Shown here piece by piece: positions 1-7,215 of a stretch of DNA of 64,000 bases (position 1 is its first letter; every line of letters begins with the position of its first letter). The translations under genes and the position numbers were made by a program. The stretch covers positions 310,001 through 374,000 of the forward strand of contig CAWAVV010000005.1 of NCBI GenBank assembly GCA_963785565.1, written 5' to 3'. The DNA is from AP-15 sp963785565 (GTDB taxonomy: Bacteria; Pseudomonadota; Alphaproteobacteria; ATCC43930; CGMCC-115725). Below the pieces are notes generated by a model that saw only the letters and a list, made by a program, of their open reading frames with translations, had not been told where the DNA came from and did no database searches.

Positions 1-543
1 AACCCATTGGCGGCGTTCAACCAATTTCAATACGGAAAGCAAGAACATCTTCAGAGGGCTGGACAGAAATATTATCTTCGTCCTGTCATCATGGTCGAGC
101 AGCAGATTGCCCATCCAGTTACACACATCGTTAGGCTTGATGACGACGGCGGCGTCGGCGGCGTAACCACGTGCGAGCAAGGCCATCGTCACGTTGAACC
201 AGTCTGCCCACGAATGCGGCTCGAGAGGGAGGGGGTCGGATGCGCCACGATTCATTCGCGCGAGTTGCGCAAGCAAACCCGGTTCTTTGAGCACAAAACA
301 ATGTGGTAATTCCTGAAGGTGGCGAGCCATCAACGTCGAACCGCAAAAGGCGCCGTGCAGAATGAAGTGCAAAGGACGCTTCGCTTGTGCTGCCGAACAC
401 TTCGGCAACAGCTCAACGAGATTAGCGGAAAACCCATTCGCTGGAGTGCGAATAAATCGATTATCAAGAAAGGACAATCGGTAAAACGCTTCTCGCGACA
501 TCCGAGCGAACAGCAAGGTGTTACGGTGTAAGTCGATTTCCAT
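1..543 (-). CDS. P-loop sulfotransferase-like protein (N-terminal part, cut by window edge)
   Basis: The reverse strand is open from an ATG at 543-541 through the window edge, giving 181 codons with no stop. Near residues 60-75 it has a glycine/serine P-loop-like segment (HGAFCGSTLMARHL), followed by a conserved KEPGLL segment. This resembles P-loop sulfotransferase-type proteins that carry an FCCSTLLA-like loop and a KEP motif; those often lie near 2-oxoglutarate oxygenases. The gene lies 258 bp downstream of the oxygenase at 802-1560 on the same strand, so the two may be co-transcribed. There is no good Shine-Dalgarno before the ATG. The C-terminal half, which would show the PAPS 3'-phosphate site, is outside the window. 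Sulfotransfer is inferred from the loop only; a kinase-like P-loop protein is possible. Confidence 0.65.
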   Translation of the reverse strand, partial: MEIDLHRNTLLFARMSREAFYRLSFLDNRFIRTPANGFSANLVELLPKCSAAQAKRPLHFILHGAFCGSTLMARHLQELPHCFVLKEPGLLAQLARMNRGASDPLPLEPHSWADWFNVTMALLARGYAADAAVVIKPNDVCNWMGNLLLDHDDRTKIIFLSSPLKMFLLSVLKLVERRQWV

Positions 544-801
544 AGGAAAGAGGTTTGGCGTCGCGAGGGGGTCGGATGAGATCGGGTGGTCTGACGCGCC
601 ACTTCGGGCGCCCGTCCGTGTCCTCGCCCTCATAAACCAATCCATTGGACTTGCGTTCCCGATGATTGAGTTTCTGCTTGCCACCAGTCGCCCAATCTCG
701 ATCCTGCCGAACCCAAACTTTGGGCTGATCCTAGCGTTGTATCGTGAGCACGTAGGCCAAAGAGAGAGGTCTGTCATGTGCTCCGTCACCACGCGCACGC
801 G
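544..801. other. intergenic spacer between two leftward genes
   Basis: This 258-bp stretch separates the oxygenase stop from the sulfotransferase-like start. I see no convincing gene, terminator or tRNA in it. Confidence 0.4.
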
Positions 802-1560
802 TCATGGATAAGGCTCGTGCCGCAGGTTGAACGCGATCGAGATGCGCGGGCCGTTCCCGGCGTGTGGGAAGACCATGTGCGGCACGTAGCTCGGAAACAG
901 CACCATCAGTCCCGGCCTGGGATTGATGTAAATGCTCTCTGAAACGATGCGCGGCAAGAAGGTGGTGCTTCGGGCGGTGCAGGGATCGAACAAATGAAGC
1001 GGCGTGCCGCCGCCAGGATCGACCGGGTCTCCGGCATCGACATAGTAGGTTCCCGACCAGGTCGACGCAGGATGCACGTGCATCTTGTTGAAGTCCCCGC
1101 CGTGGTTGACATTGGCCCAAGCGGAGACGGTCCACCGGCAGCTGCCGATTTCCTTGCGCTGCTCGGCGGCGAGTTGGCGGGTGGCCTCATCGGCGAGCGC
1201 ATACATATGTTCGACAAGGCGCCGCCCGGCATCGCCGCAGAATTCGAGCTGCCCGGTCTCGGAATGCCAGCCGCCGTGGTTCGACTTGGCAACGCCGCGA
1301 TCTTCCGCCTGATGCGCCAGGATGCGCTCGCGCAATGGCGCATTGAGCTGCGGCCCATCGTCCCAAGCATGCGTCACGAGCGGGGTGGCGAAGACGTTGG
1401 TGTATCGGGTCTTGGCAAAATCCGACATCTCGAGGCAGCTCCGCTCGGGGTCGTGGTTTTTATCATCGTCGCGGTCCTCAAGATTCACGACGGACGAGAT
1501 AAATAATACGCCAGTGCTCAAGGAATTTGAAGGCGTGTCGGTCGCATTCTCGTTGACCAT
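802..1560 (-). CDS. 2OG-Fe(II) oxygenase, PF13759/TIGR02466-like
   Basis: Protein of 252 residues predicted to be a non-haem Fe(II)/2-oxoglutarate dioxygenase. The metal-site candidates are H161 and H163 in MHVHPASTWSG and H228 in SYVPHMVFPH. R239, followed by SIAFNL, is the likely 2-oxoglutarate-binding strand. The start at 1560 is chosen because GGGAGG lies 8 nt before the ATG; the conserved core begins only around the Met at 1428, so the first 44 residues are a poorly conserved extension. The gene points away from the small exported protein at 2084, and the 523-bp region between them carries the repeated TGT-N11-ACA motif. Substrates of this family are generally unknown; hydroxylation of a peptide or side chain is inference. 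Confidence 0.8.
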   Translation of the reverse strand: MVNENATDTPSNSLSTGVLFISSVVNLEDRDDDKNHDPERSCLEMSDFAKTRYTNVFATPLVTHAWDDGPQLNAPLRERILAHQAEDRGVAKSNHGGWHSETGQLEFCGDAGRRLVEHMYALADEATRQLAAEQRKEIGSCRWTVSAWANVNHGGDFNKMHVHPASTWSGTYYVDAGDPVDPGGGTPLHLFDPCTARSTTFLPRIVSESIYINPRPGLMVLFPSYVPHMVFPHAGNGPRISIAFNLRHEPYP

Positions 1561-1597
1561 GATTGATCGCCTCCCGTGGCCCCCTCCCTTTCTGCCG

Positions 1598-1614
1598 TGT
1601 CGAAAACCTTTACG
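1598..1614 (+). promoter_or_regulatory. TGT-N11-ACA-like motif, copy 1
   Basis: First of three near-identical 17-bp imperfect palindromes, TGTCGAAAACCTTTACG. It lies about 400 bp upstream of the expected start of transcription of the small exported protein gene and only 38 bp upstream of the divergent oxygenase start codon. The last base departs from ACA. It is likely a binding site for an enhancer-type activator. Confidence 0.5.
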
Positions 1615-1744
1615 CCTCAGGAACCCCGCGCCCGCCAGATATCCTTTTGGGCGTGTTTCGGTAGGCGGTAATCGCCTCCAATCGCGCCGGGCCGGCTGCA
1701 CTCTGTTGGCTATGGATCCCTCGCATGCCCGCACCCCTTGGCCG

Positions 1745-1761
1745 TGTCGAAAATCTTTACA
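1745..1761 (+). promoter_or_regulatory. TGT-N11-ACA motif, copy 2
   Basis: Second copy, TGTCGAAAATCTTTACA, 147 bp after the first. The flanking bases are also similar (GCCGTG before, GGAAC shortly after), so a somewhat longer unit was duplicated. Confidence 0.55.
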
Positions 1762-1902
1762 CCCGGGAACCCGGCGTCCGCGGCAGGGATTGCTCCGCGG
1801 ACATGCGGGGATTGAGCCCCAAATTTAGGCATATCAAGCACTTGAATTGAACGGATGTTGGATGCGCGTCTCCCCGGGCAGGGGCGGCGCGGCACGGGAT
1901 GC

Positions 1903-1919
1903 TGTCGAAAAATTTTACA
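1903..1919 (+). promoter_or_regulatory. TGT-N11-ACA motif, copy 3
   Basis: Third copy, TGTCGAAAAATTTTACA, the most symmetric of the three. It lies 158 bp after copy 2 and about 80 bp upstream of the -24/-12 element. This is normal geometry for an upstream activating sequence at a sigma-54 promoter. Confidence 0.6.
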
Positions 1920-1981
1920 CCTGACGATGCGGAGCGAAGCTTGACGGGCTTTAACATCCTGGAAAAGCTATTTTTCCACGT

Positions 1982-1998
1982 TTGGCCCGGGTCTTGCA
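1982..1998 (+). promoter_or_regulatory. sigma-54 (RpoN) -24/-12 promoter
   Basis: TTGGCCCGGGTCTTGCA has GG at 1984-1985 and GC at 1996-1997, separated by exactly 10 bp. It matches the YTGGCAC-N5-TTGCW consensus at nearly all key positions. Transcription would start near 2008 and leave a leader of about 75 nt before the ATG at 2084. Three possible activator sites lie upstream. No RpoN activator gene is in the window. Confidence 0.7.
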
Positions 1999-2083
1999 CA
2001 AGAGAGGGCGTGTACGACCCGGTTTGGAAAGGGACAGTCTTGATCGGCTTCGTGCCTGGGTTGACTCGCAAGGAGATGTGAAC

Positions 2084-2377
2084 ATGCCTGACGATAATAA
2101 CATTCACGGACCGGAAACCACGCCACCTTCCCGCCGTGAATTGGTCAAGAAATCCGCCCAAGTAGCGGTCACTGCGCCAGCAGTTGCCCTGTTGTTGAAT
2201 GCATCGACGAAGCAGGCCTTCGCGCAAATCAGCCCATACCAGGCGTCGATGCACCACATCCTCGACGACTTCACCACTGGTAACACCCACGAAGACATCG
2301 ACGCCTTCGCAAACGGCAATACTAACCCGTTTACAGGGCTGCCGCAGCAGGACGACCACATCGCCACTCCTGGCTAA
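2084..2377 (+). CDS. small exported protein with Tat-like signal, candidate modification substrate
   Basis: Protein of 97 residues with AGGAG placed 8 nt before the ATG. Residues 16-23 (SRRELVKK) form a twin-arginine-like motif, followed by a hydrophobic stretch (about 25-40) and an AFA signal-peptidase-like site after A47. The predicted mature part is about 50 residues, acidic, rich in Asp, Asn, Thr and Gln, and carries GNT twice (TGNTHED and NGNTNPF). There are no cysteines and no PEP-CTERM-type tail. I do not recognise a family. Its dedicated sigma-54 promoter and the surrounding oxygenases and glycosyltransferases make it a candidate substrate for the cluster enzymes; that link is inference. 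Confidence 0.7.
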   Translation: MPDDNNIHGPETTPPSRRELVKKSAQVAVTAPAVALLLNASTKQAFAQISPYQASMHHILDDFTTGNTHEDIDAFANGNTNPFTGLPQQDDHIATPG

Positions 2378-3045
2378 ATGAGCCCCGGCGGAAGACCCCA
2401 GTTTGCTCCCCTCGCTCGGCCCGTCGGCCGAGGCGGGGGGTAGCGAATCTCTGTATTGTACCGGTAGTGTCCGCGTCGGAAGCGTAAATACCGGACGCGT
2501 TGACTTGCGAGGGTCCTCTGTCGTGATCACGCCAGGGGGTGCCCTGCCAGTCGCGCGGCTAAGTCGTACAGGATCCCCGCCCGTAGCAAGCAGCACGACT
2601 AACGGCCTTGCTGGCGGCAATTCCTTATGAGCTAAAGTTCAAAGTGTTTCACGGCTGCATGGGAGTAAGGTGGCGTGCTGACCGGCGCCCCCCAGAGAGC
2701 AAGCCGTTAAGGCTAACCGAGTTCTGCGGCGCCGGTTAGATTTCCGATTGCCTATACGGGCTAATTTCCTCTATTATGCAGCTAGGCGTTTGCCCATTGC
2801 GGCCGACGAGCGACAGAACGCGCGCGATGGGAATCGGCGAATTGTGGGTGAACGAGCTTATTGCCGGATGGAGCAAGATGGCGGCGTGCTGAGGCGCTTC
2901 CCGGCCGCGGAAACGAGTGCCGGCGCGCAAGGATGTTGGTTTGAATAGCGTTTCGGTGGCCTCGATGCGAAACCCGACCTCGTTTCAGACGACATCGGCG
3001 TGTCTGGTGTCAGCGCCGGCCGGCACATAGAGGAGGCGTCTCGCC
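2378..3045. other. 668-bp intergenic region
   Basis: No supported gene lies here. The only structure I see is a GC-rich stem-loop at about 2407-2440 (perfect inner stem CTCGGCC/GGCCGAG plus an outer C/G run) 30 bp past the stop of the small exported protein. It has no U-run after it, so it could be an mRNA-stabilising hairpin or a poor terminator. A strong ribosome-binding site, AGGAGG at 3031-3036, ends the region. Confidence 0.45.
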
Positions 3046-4233
3046 ATGGTATGCGGTTTCCTGCAAAACCTGTCGCTGTCCTCCCTTATTGCGCCGGTTG
3101 CGGTCGAAGAGTTCCGATCGTGCTTCTGGGAGCAGCAGCCGTTGGTCATCCATCGGCAAGATCCCGATTATTACAGCGGCCTCTTTAACTTGCAGGATTT
3201 TGAAGAAGCCGTCACCCGCGCCCCTGACTATGTCAAAGTCGCCAACGCGGTGACCAGAAAGGGCGCGTCATACAAAGCCGGGATGACGGAGGGTTTGGAA
3301 GCTGTACTTGGCGACATGCGGGCAGGCTGCTCGCTCGTCCTGGATCAAATGCACAGTCGGGAGCCGAAGCTGGGCCTGCTGTGCCGGGTGCTGGCCGCCG
3401 AGCTGGGCCATCGGTTTCAGATCAACCTCTACTTGACGCCAGCGAACGGGCAAGGCTTCACGCCGCACTGGGACAATCACGACGTTTTCATTCTTCAAAC
3501 CGTCGCATCCAAAAACTGGAAGATTGAAAAGGAGCGCCGCTTGCTTCCTGGAAAGGAGCAGTCGATGGGCGATGAGGGCCGCGAGCTCCGCGGAGACCTC
3601 CACTCTTTTGTTCTCGAGCAAGGCGACCTCATCTATATACCGCGCGGGTTCGTCCACGCGGCCGAATGCGAGTCGGAACCTTCGCTTCACATCACTCTTG
3701 GCGTTACGGGTGTGTTTTGGGACGATTTGCTTTACGCGGCAGTTAAGGCGGCGCTTCTACAGGACGAGCGTCTGCGCCACGCACTGCCGTTGGGCTTCCA
3801 TCAGGCTCCCAATGATCCAATGATAGGCCGCCTGAGGGGGGTATTCCGCGAACTGGCCGATGAAACATTTCTGGGCGGTGTCGTCGCGCAATTCAAGGAC
3901 GAGCTGGTGAGGGGGTATACGCTCGACATCTCGAATCAGATCATCGACTTTTTTCGGCCAAAACCACTCGGCATCGACGATATTGTCGGCGCGCGCCGCG
4001 CCATTGCCTACCAGATGCACAAAGAGGACAACTCGGTTCGCATCAATTACGGCGCACGCGCCATCGTGTTCCCGCCCTTCTTCGGCGAGGCGTTGGAATT
4101 CGCATTGAGCCGCCCCGCCTATGTCATTCGCGAGATCCCAGGTGATCTAGAGGATGAGGAGCGGATCGCCTTCGCGGAGCGGCTCCTCGAGGAAGGACTT
4201 GTGGTGCGTAAGGAGGGTGGCCAGATCCAATGA
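3046..4233 (+). CDS. JmjC/cupin_4 (ROXA-like) Fe(II)/2OG oxygenase
   Basis: Protein of 395 residues with AGGAGG 9 nt before the ATG. The double-stranded beta-helix carries the HxD pair H141/D143 in TPHWDNHDVF and the distal metal ligand H204 in RGFVHAAE. K173 and SLHITLG strands fit the 2-oxoglutarate pocket of PF08007 proteins. The C-terminal third (about 250-395) fits the helical and winged-helix region of the ribosomal oxygenase type. Known relatives such as YcfD/ROXA hydroxylate a ribosomal-protein arginine, while other relatives of this superfamily act on peptides or small molecules. Its position in a glycosyltransferase cluster, not beside ribosomal genes, suggests a dedicated substrate. 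The reaction type is well supported; the substrate is unknown. Confidence 0.82.
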   Translation: MVCGFLQNLSLSSLIAPVAVEEFRSCFWEQQPLVIHRQDPDYYSGLFNLQDFEEAVTRAPDYVKVANAVTRKGASYKAGMTEGLEAVLGDMRAGCSLVLDQMHSREPKLGLLCRVLAAELGHRFQINLYLTPANGQGFTPHWDNHDVFILQTVASKNWKIEKERRLLPGKEQSMGDEGRELRGDLHSFVLEQGDLIYIPRGFVHAAECESEPSLHITLGVTGVFWDDLLYAAVKAALLQDERLRHALPLGFHQAPNDPMIGRLRGVFRELADETFLGGVVAQFKDELVRGYTLDISNQIIDFFRPKPLGIDDIVGARRAIAYQMHKEDNSVRINYGARAIVFPPFFGEALEFALSRPAYVIREIPGDLEDEERIAFAERLLEEGLVVRKEGGQIQ

Positions 4234-4273
4234 TCCAATCCGACCGCGGCTGCAATCCGTGGGCGGAGCCACG

Positions 4274-5479
4274 ATGGCTTCACCGATGAAATCGGGAACC
4301 TCGCTTTATCTCGACATTGTTCGCTTTGCCGCGGCGCTGACGGTATTCATCGAGCACCTCAGGGAGCACACAAAAATCGGCTTCGCCGCCTTCTGGACCG
4401 CTCATCCGTTCTGGTTCTCTCATTGGTATCCGTTCAGCCAGACCGCTGTCACGGTCTTCTTTGTGCTGTCTGGCTATGTCATCGCACACGTGCTGGCAAC
4501 ACGGGAGAGGACGCCGGTCGATTACGCGGTCAGCCGATTAGCCCGGCTTTACTCCGTGGTGCTGCCGGCGCTGCTGTTGACCGCAATTTGCAATTATCTG
4601 ATCGGATTGAGATATCCGTTGGCGTTTCAGGCATCCCAATCCGGGGGGGCTACGGGGGTCGCGCTTTCCTACCTGGGAACGGTGGTTTTTGTGAACCGCT
4701 ACTGGCTTTGGCCAGACCTCGATCCGCCCAACACCCCGTTCTGGACTCTGAGCTTCGAAGCGTTCTTTTACCTGTCCATTGCCATCCTGGTGTTCGCTCG
4801 CGGCCGCGGGCGTATCCTCAGCATCCTTGCGCTGGTCCTGATCGCAGGCCCCTCGATGGTTCTGCTGGCGCCGGCGTGGCTGCTCGGCTACTTGGCCTAC
4901 CGCGGGTCGCGGCGGTGGCCGACCCGGGCCCGATCGGCCATTCCTGTTTGGCTGGTTAGCCTGTCTTTGATTCCTTTATGCTCTTTTATTGAATTTCACT
5001 TTCGCGAACATTTGACGTTTCTAAGGACCCCTGACCAGGCGATCGGGGCGCTTGTGGCCGCGTACGCCGCGGCCACTTGTTTTGCCGTCAATGTGCTCGC
5101 GTTCAATGCTTTCTCCGACCGGGCCGAACCGTTTTTGGTGCCTGTCGCAGCGGTCATCCGCTGGTTGGGTTCGATGACCTTCGCGCTATACCTGTTTCAT
5201 CAGCCTCTACTATCGTTATTCACGGTGTATCATGTGCCCGATCGATCGTCAGCTGCGCAGCTGGTATTGATGGTCGGTGGCACTTTTCTGGTGGTGGCGA
5301 CTCTCGGCCACTTTTGTGAGAGCACAAAGGGCGCCTACAAACGATGCCTTCTGACCGCTTGGTCCGTCATCGCATCGCGTGCCGCTGCGCTCGCCGTGGC
5401 GCCGCCGTCACAGCTGGATTTGGAACGCTCGATGCCGGCGGCAGCGAGCCTGGGACGGCCAGGAGAGACGAGCAAATGA
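4274..5479 (+). CDS. acyltransferase 3 (OafA-like) membrane protein
   Basis: Protein of 401 residues with about ten hydrophobic segments. The N-terminal LDIVRFAAALTVFIEH has the R/H pair (R17, H28) typical of acyltransferase-3 proteins, followed by FFVLSGYVIA and SRLARLYSV. FWTLSFEAFFY and the late ALYLFHQPLL also match the family. These proteins usually move acetyl or other acyl groups onto surface sugars using a cytoplasmic acyl donor. The gene starts 40 bp after the JmjC gene in the same direction, so co-transcription is likely. The ATG at 4274 is chosen because the protein is then full-length with a short cytosolic start. A hydrophilic Ala-rich tail follows the last membrane segment. Confidence 0.85.
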   Translation: MASPMKSGTSLYLDIVRFAAALTVFIEHLREHTKIGFAAFWTAHPFWFSHWYPFSQTAVTVFFVLSGYVIAHVLATRERTPVDYAVSRLARLYSVVLPALLLTAICNYLIGLRYPLAFQASQSGGATGVALSYLGTVVFVNRYWLWPDLDPPNTPFWTLSFEAFFYLSIAILVFARGRGRILSILALVLIAGPSMVLLAPAWLLGYLAYRGSRRWPTRARSAIPVWLVSLSLIPLCSFIEFHFREHLTFLRTPDQAIGALVAAYAAATCFAVNVLAFNAFSDRAEPFLVPVAAVIRWLGSMTFALYLFHQPLLSLFTVYHVPDRSSAAQLVLMVGGTFLVVATLGHFCESTKGAYKRCLLTAWSVIASRAAALAVAPPSQLDLERSMPAAASLGRPGETSK

Positions 5480-5606
5480 ACCCCCCCATCCCCGAACGCG
5501 GTGGACGAGAGGATCAGTCGAGAGCGCCGGACAGCCCGGGATCGGGCGGCAACCCGATGGCGTCCTCGCCGGACGCTAACTCATCCATGCTTTGCAGGAG
5601 ACGCGC

Positions 5607-7196
5607 TTGCTAGCCCTGACTCGGATCAACGGTGTCCTCCTGGCGCTGGCCACCGCTGCCTTTGCCCTGACCGCATTGCCGGCAGGTCATGCCGCCGACG
5701 CACCGCCGGCACAAAAAACCGATACGGCCGCCGATCTCCTGCGCCGGGAGAGCGAGTTGCGGAGCGCTGTGAAAGCCAATCCGAACAACGCCGAGGCGCA
5801 TCTCCAGCTTGGTCATATCTTCATCGACAAAGCAGACTGGGTCCGCGCAGAGGTGGAAGCGCGCGCTGCGCGGGGCATCGGCACCCGAAATGACGAGGCG
5901 GACGCACTGCTTGCCTGGACCTTGTTCCTGCAGGGTAAATCCGACGTGCTGTTTAAAGAGGTCGCGCCCGGTCAACGTGAACCCAAGGCCGAGTCCACGG
6001 TACGCATGAGCCTGGGTCTCGAGCACCTCACCTTGCACGAGTTCAACCGCGCGGAACCCTTGCTGCGCGATGCAGTTACACTCAACTCTGGTTCCTGGCG
6101 CGCGCATCTCTCGCTTTCTGGTCTTTTGATCTTGACACGAAAACTGCCCGAGGCGCGCCAGGAGCTCGATGCCGCGCGCGCCCTCGCTCCCAACGAAGTA
6201 GCGGTAACGCGGATCACTGGAAATTTGCTCCGCGCTGAGGGCGATACCGCCGGGGCCATCGCTGCTTTCAGCAAGGTCCTCGACCGGCACCCGGCCAGCG
6301 TTCCGGCAATGGCTGGCCGTGTCGACGCGCTGATCAGCGAGAATAAGCTGGCCGAAGCGGAGCGCGAGGTTGGTCAGGCCCTCAGGAACGTCAAAAATCC
6401 GCAAATCATTTTTCTCGCCGCCCTTGTTCTTGCGCGTCAGGGCGCGCTATCCGAGGCAAATGACCTGCTCATGAAGGCGAACCCCGCCTTTGACCGAGTG
6501 ATCATCTGCTATTATCTCGACGGGGTCTTAAAGTTTCGGCTTGGTCAATTAGAAACTGCTGAATACGATCTTGCAAAATTTCAGGGACACCAAGCGGACG
6601 TACCAGGGGTTGCGCGCCTGCGGGCCGAAATAGCGCTGCAACGCAAGGACCCGGCAAGCGCCATCAAACTTCTGGAGCCCGTCGTCAAGGCGAATCCGGC
6701 GGATCAGGCAGCGGTCACCGAGCTCGCCCGTGCGTATCTTGCAAACGGCCGACCTGATCAAGTACTTCAGTTATATGAGGAAGTGGTCAAAGCCCCGCCA
6801 GGGAAAGTGGTCGCGGACGCGGACCCGACGAGCCTGGTGATGATGTATGGCGACGCCCACGGCGACCTTGCGGAGATCGAGAAGGTCATTACCGGGAGAG
6901 AGCCGGATGCGGTGATTGCAATGGCCGCGCTACGGCGGGGCGATCTTACCAAGGCCTCGGCGTTGGCCGAGTCGCTGGCGGCAAGCGCCCCGAACGATCC
7001 GCTGATCCAGAACCTGCTGGGCTCCGTCCGCCTGGCGCAGAAGCGCCTGCCCGAGGCCGAGACGATTTTTCGGGGCATCCTCGACAAGAACCGGGATTTC
7101 ATGCCGGCCGCCTTGAATCTCGCGGAAGTGCTGGTGGCCGAACAACGGCTGGACCAAGCAAAAGGGATGCTGCACGACCTGGTGCGGCCCGGCTAA
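5607..7196 (+). CDS. exported TPR-repeat protein (PrsT-like)
   Basis: Protein of 529 residues. I choose the TTG at 5607 because AGGAG ends 6 nt before it. A signal peptide is visible (hydrophobic stretch then AGHA|AD), so the protein is probably periplasmic. The rest is a chain of TPR units (for example NAEAHLQLGHIF, AVTRITGNLLRAEGD, DPLIQNLLGSVRLAQ). The arrangement resembles the PEP-CTERM-system protein PrsT, but it is much shorter and has no visible lipobox. It likely acts as a scaffold for secretion or glycan assembly. It lies between the acyltransferase and the first giant glycosyltransferase, in the same direction with short gaps. The PrsT likeness is by overall pattern only. Confidence 0.7.
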   Translation: MLALTRINGVLLALATAAFALTALPAGHAADAPPAQKTDTAADLLRRESELRSAVKANPNNAEAHLQLGHIFIDKADWVRAEVEARAARGIGTRNDEADALLAWTLFLQGKSDVLFKEVAPGQREPKAESTVRMSLGLEHLTLHEFNRAEPLLRDAVTLNSGSWRAHLSLSGLLILTRKLPEARQELDAARALAPNEVAVTRITGNLLRAEGDTAGAIAAFSKVLDRHPASVPAMAGRVDALISENKLAEAEREVGQALRNVKNPQIIFLAALVLARQGALSEANDLLMKANPAFDRVIICYYLDGVLKFRLGQLETAEYDLAKFQGHQADVPGVARLRAEIALQRKDPASAIKLLEPVVKANPADQAAVTELARAYLANGRPDQVLQLYEEVVKAPPGKVVADADPTSLVMMYGDAHGDLAEIEKVITGREPDAVIAMAALRRGDLTKASALAESLAASAPNDPLIQNLLGSVRLAQKRLPEAETIFRGILDKNRDFMPAALNLAEVLVAEQRLDQAKGMLHDLVRPG

Positions 7197-7215
7197 TGAT
7201 TATTGCACGCGATTT

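Noticed and set aside
1720..1745. second sigma-54 promoter facing the oxygenase at 1560
   Set aside because: GG and GC have the right spacing on the reverse strand, but the TGGC and TTGC contexts are missing.
1757..2620. 287-codon reverse-strand frame over the small exported protein
   Set aside because: It covers the sigma-54 promoter, two of the activator motifs and the small gene, has no family signature, and the + strand gene has a better start and signal peptide.
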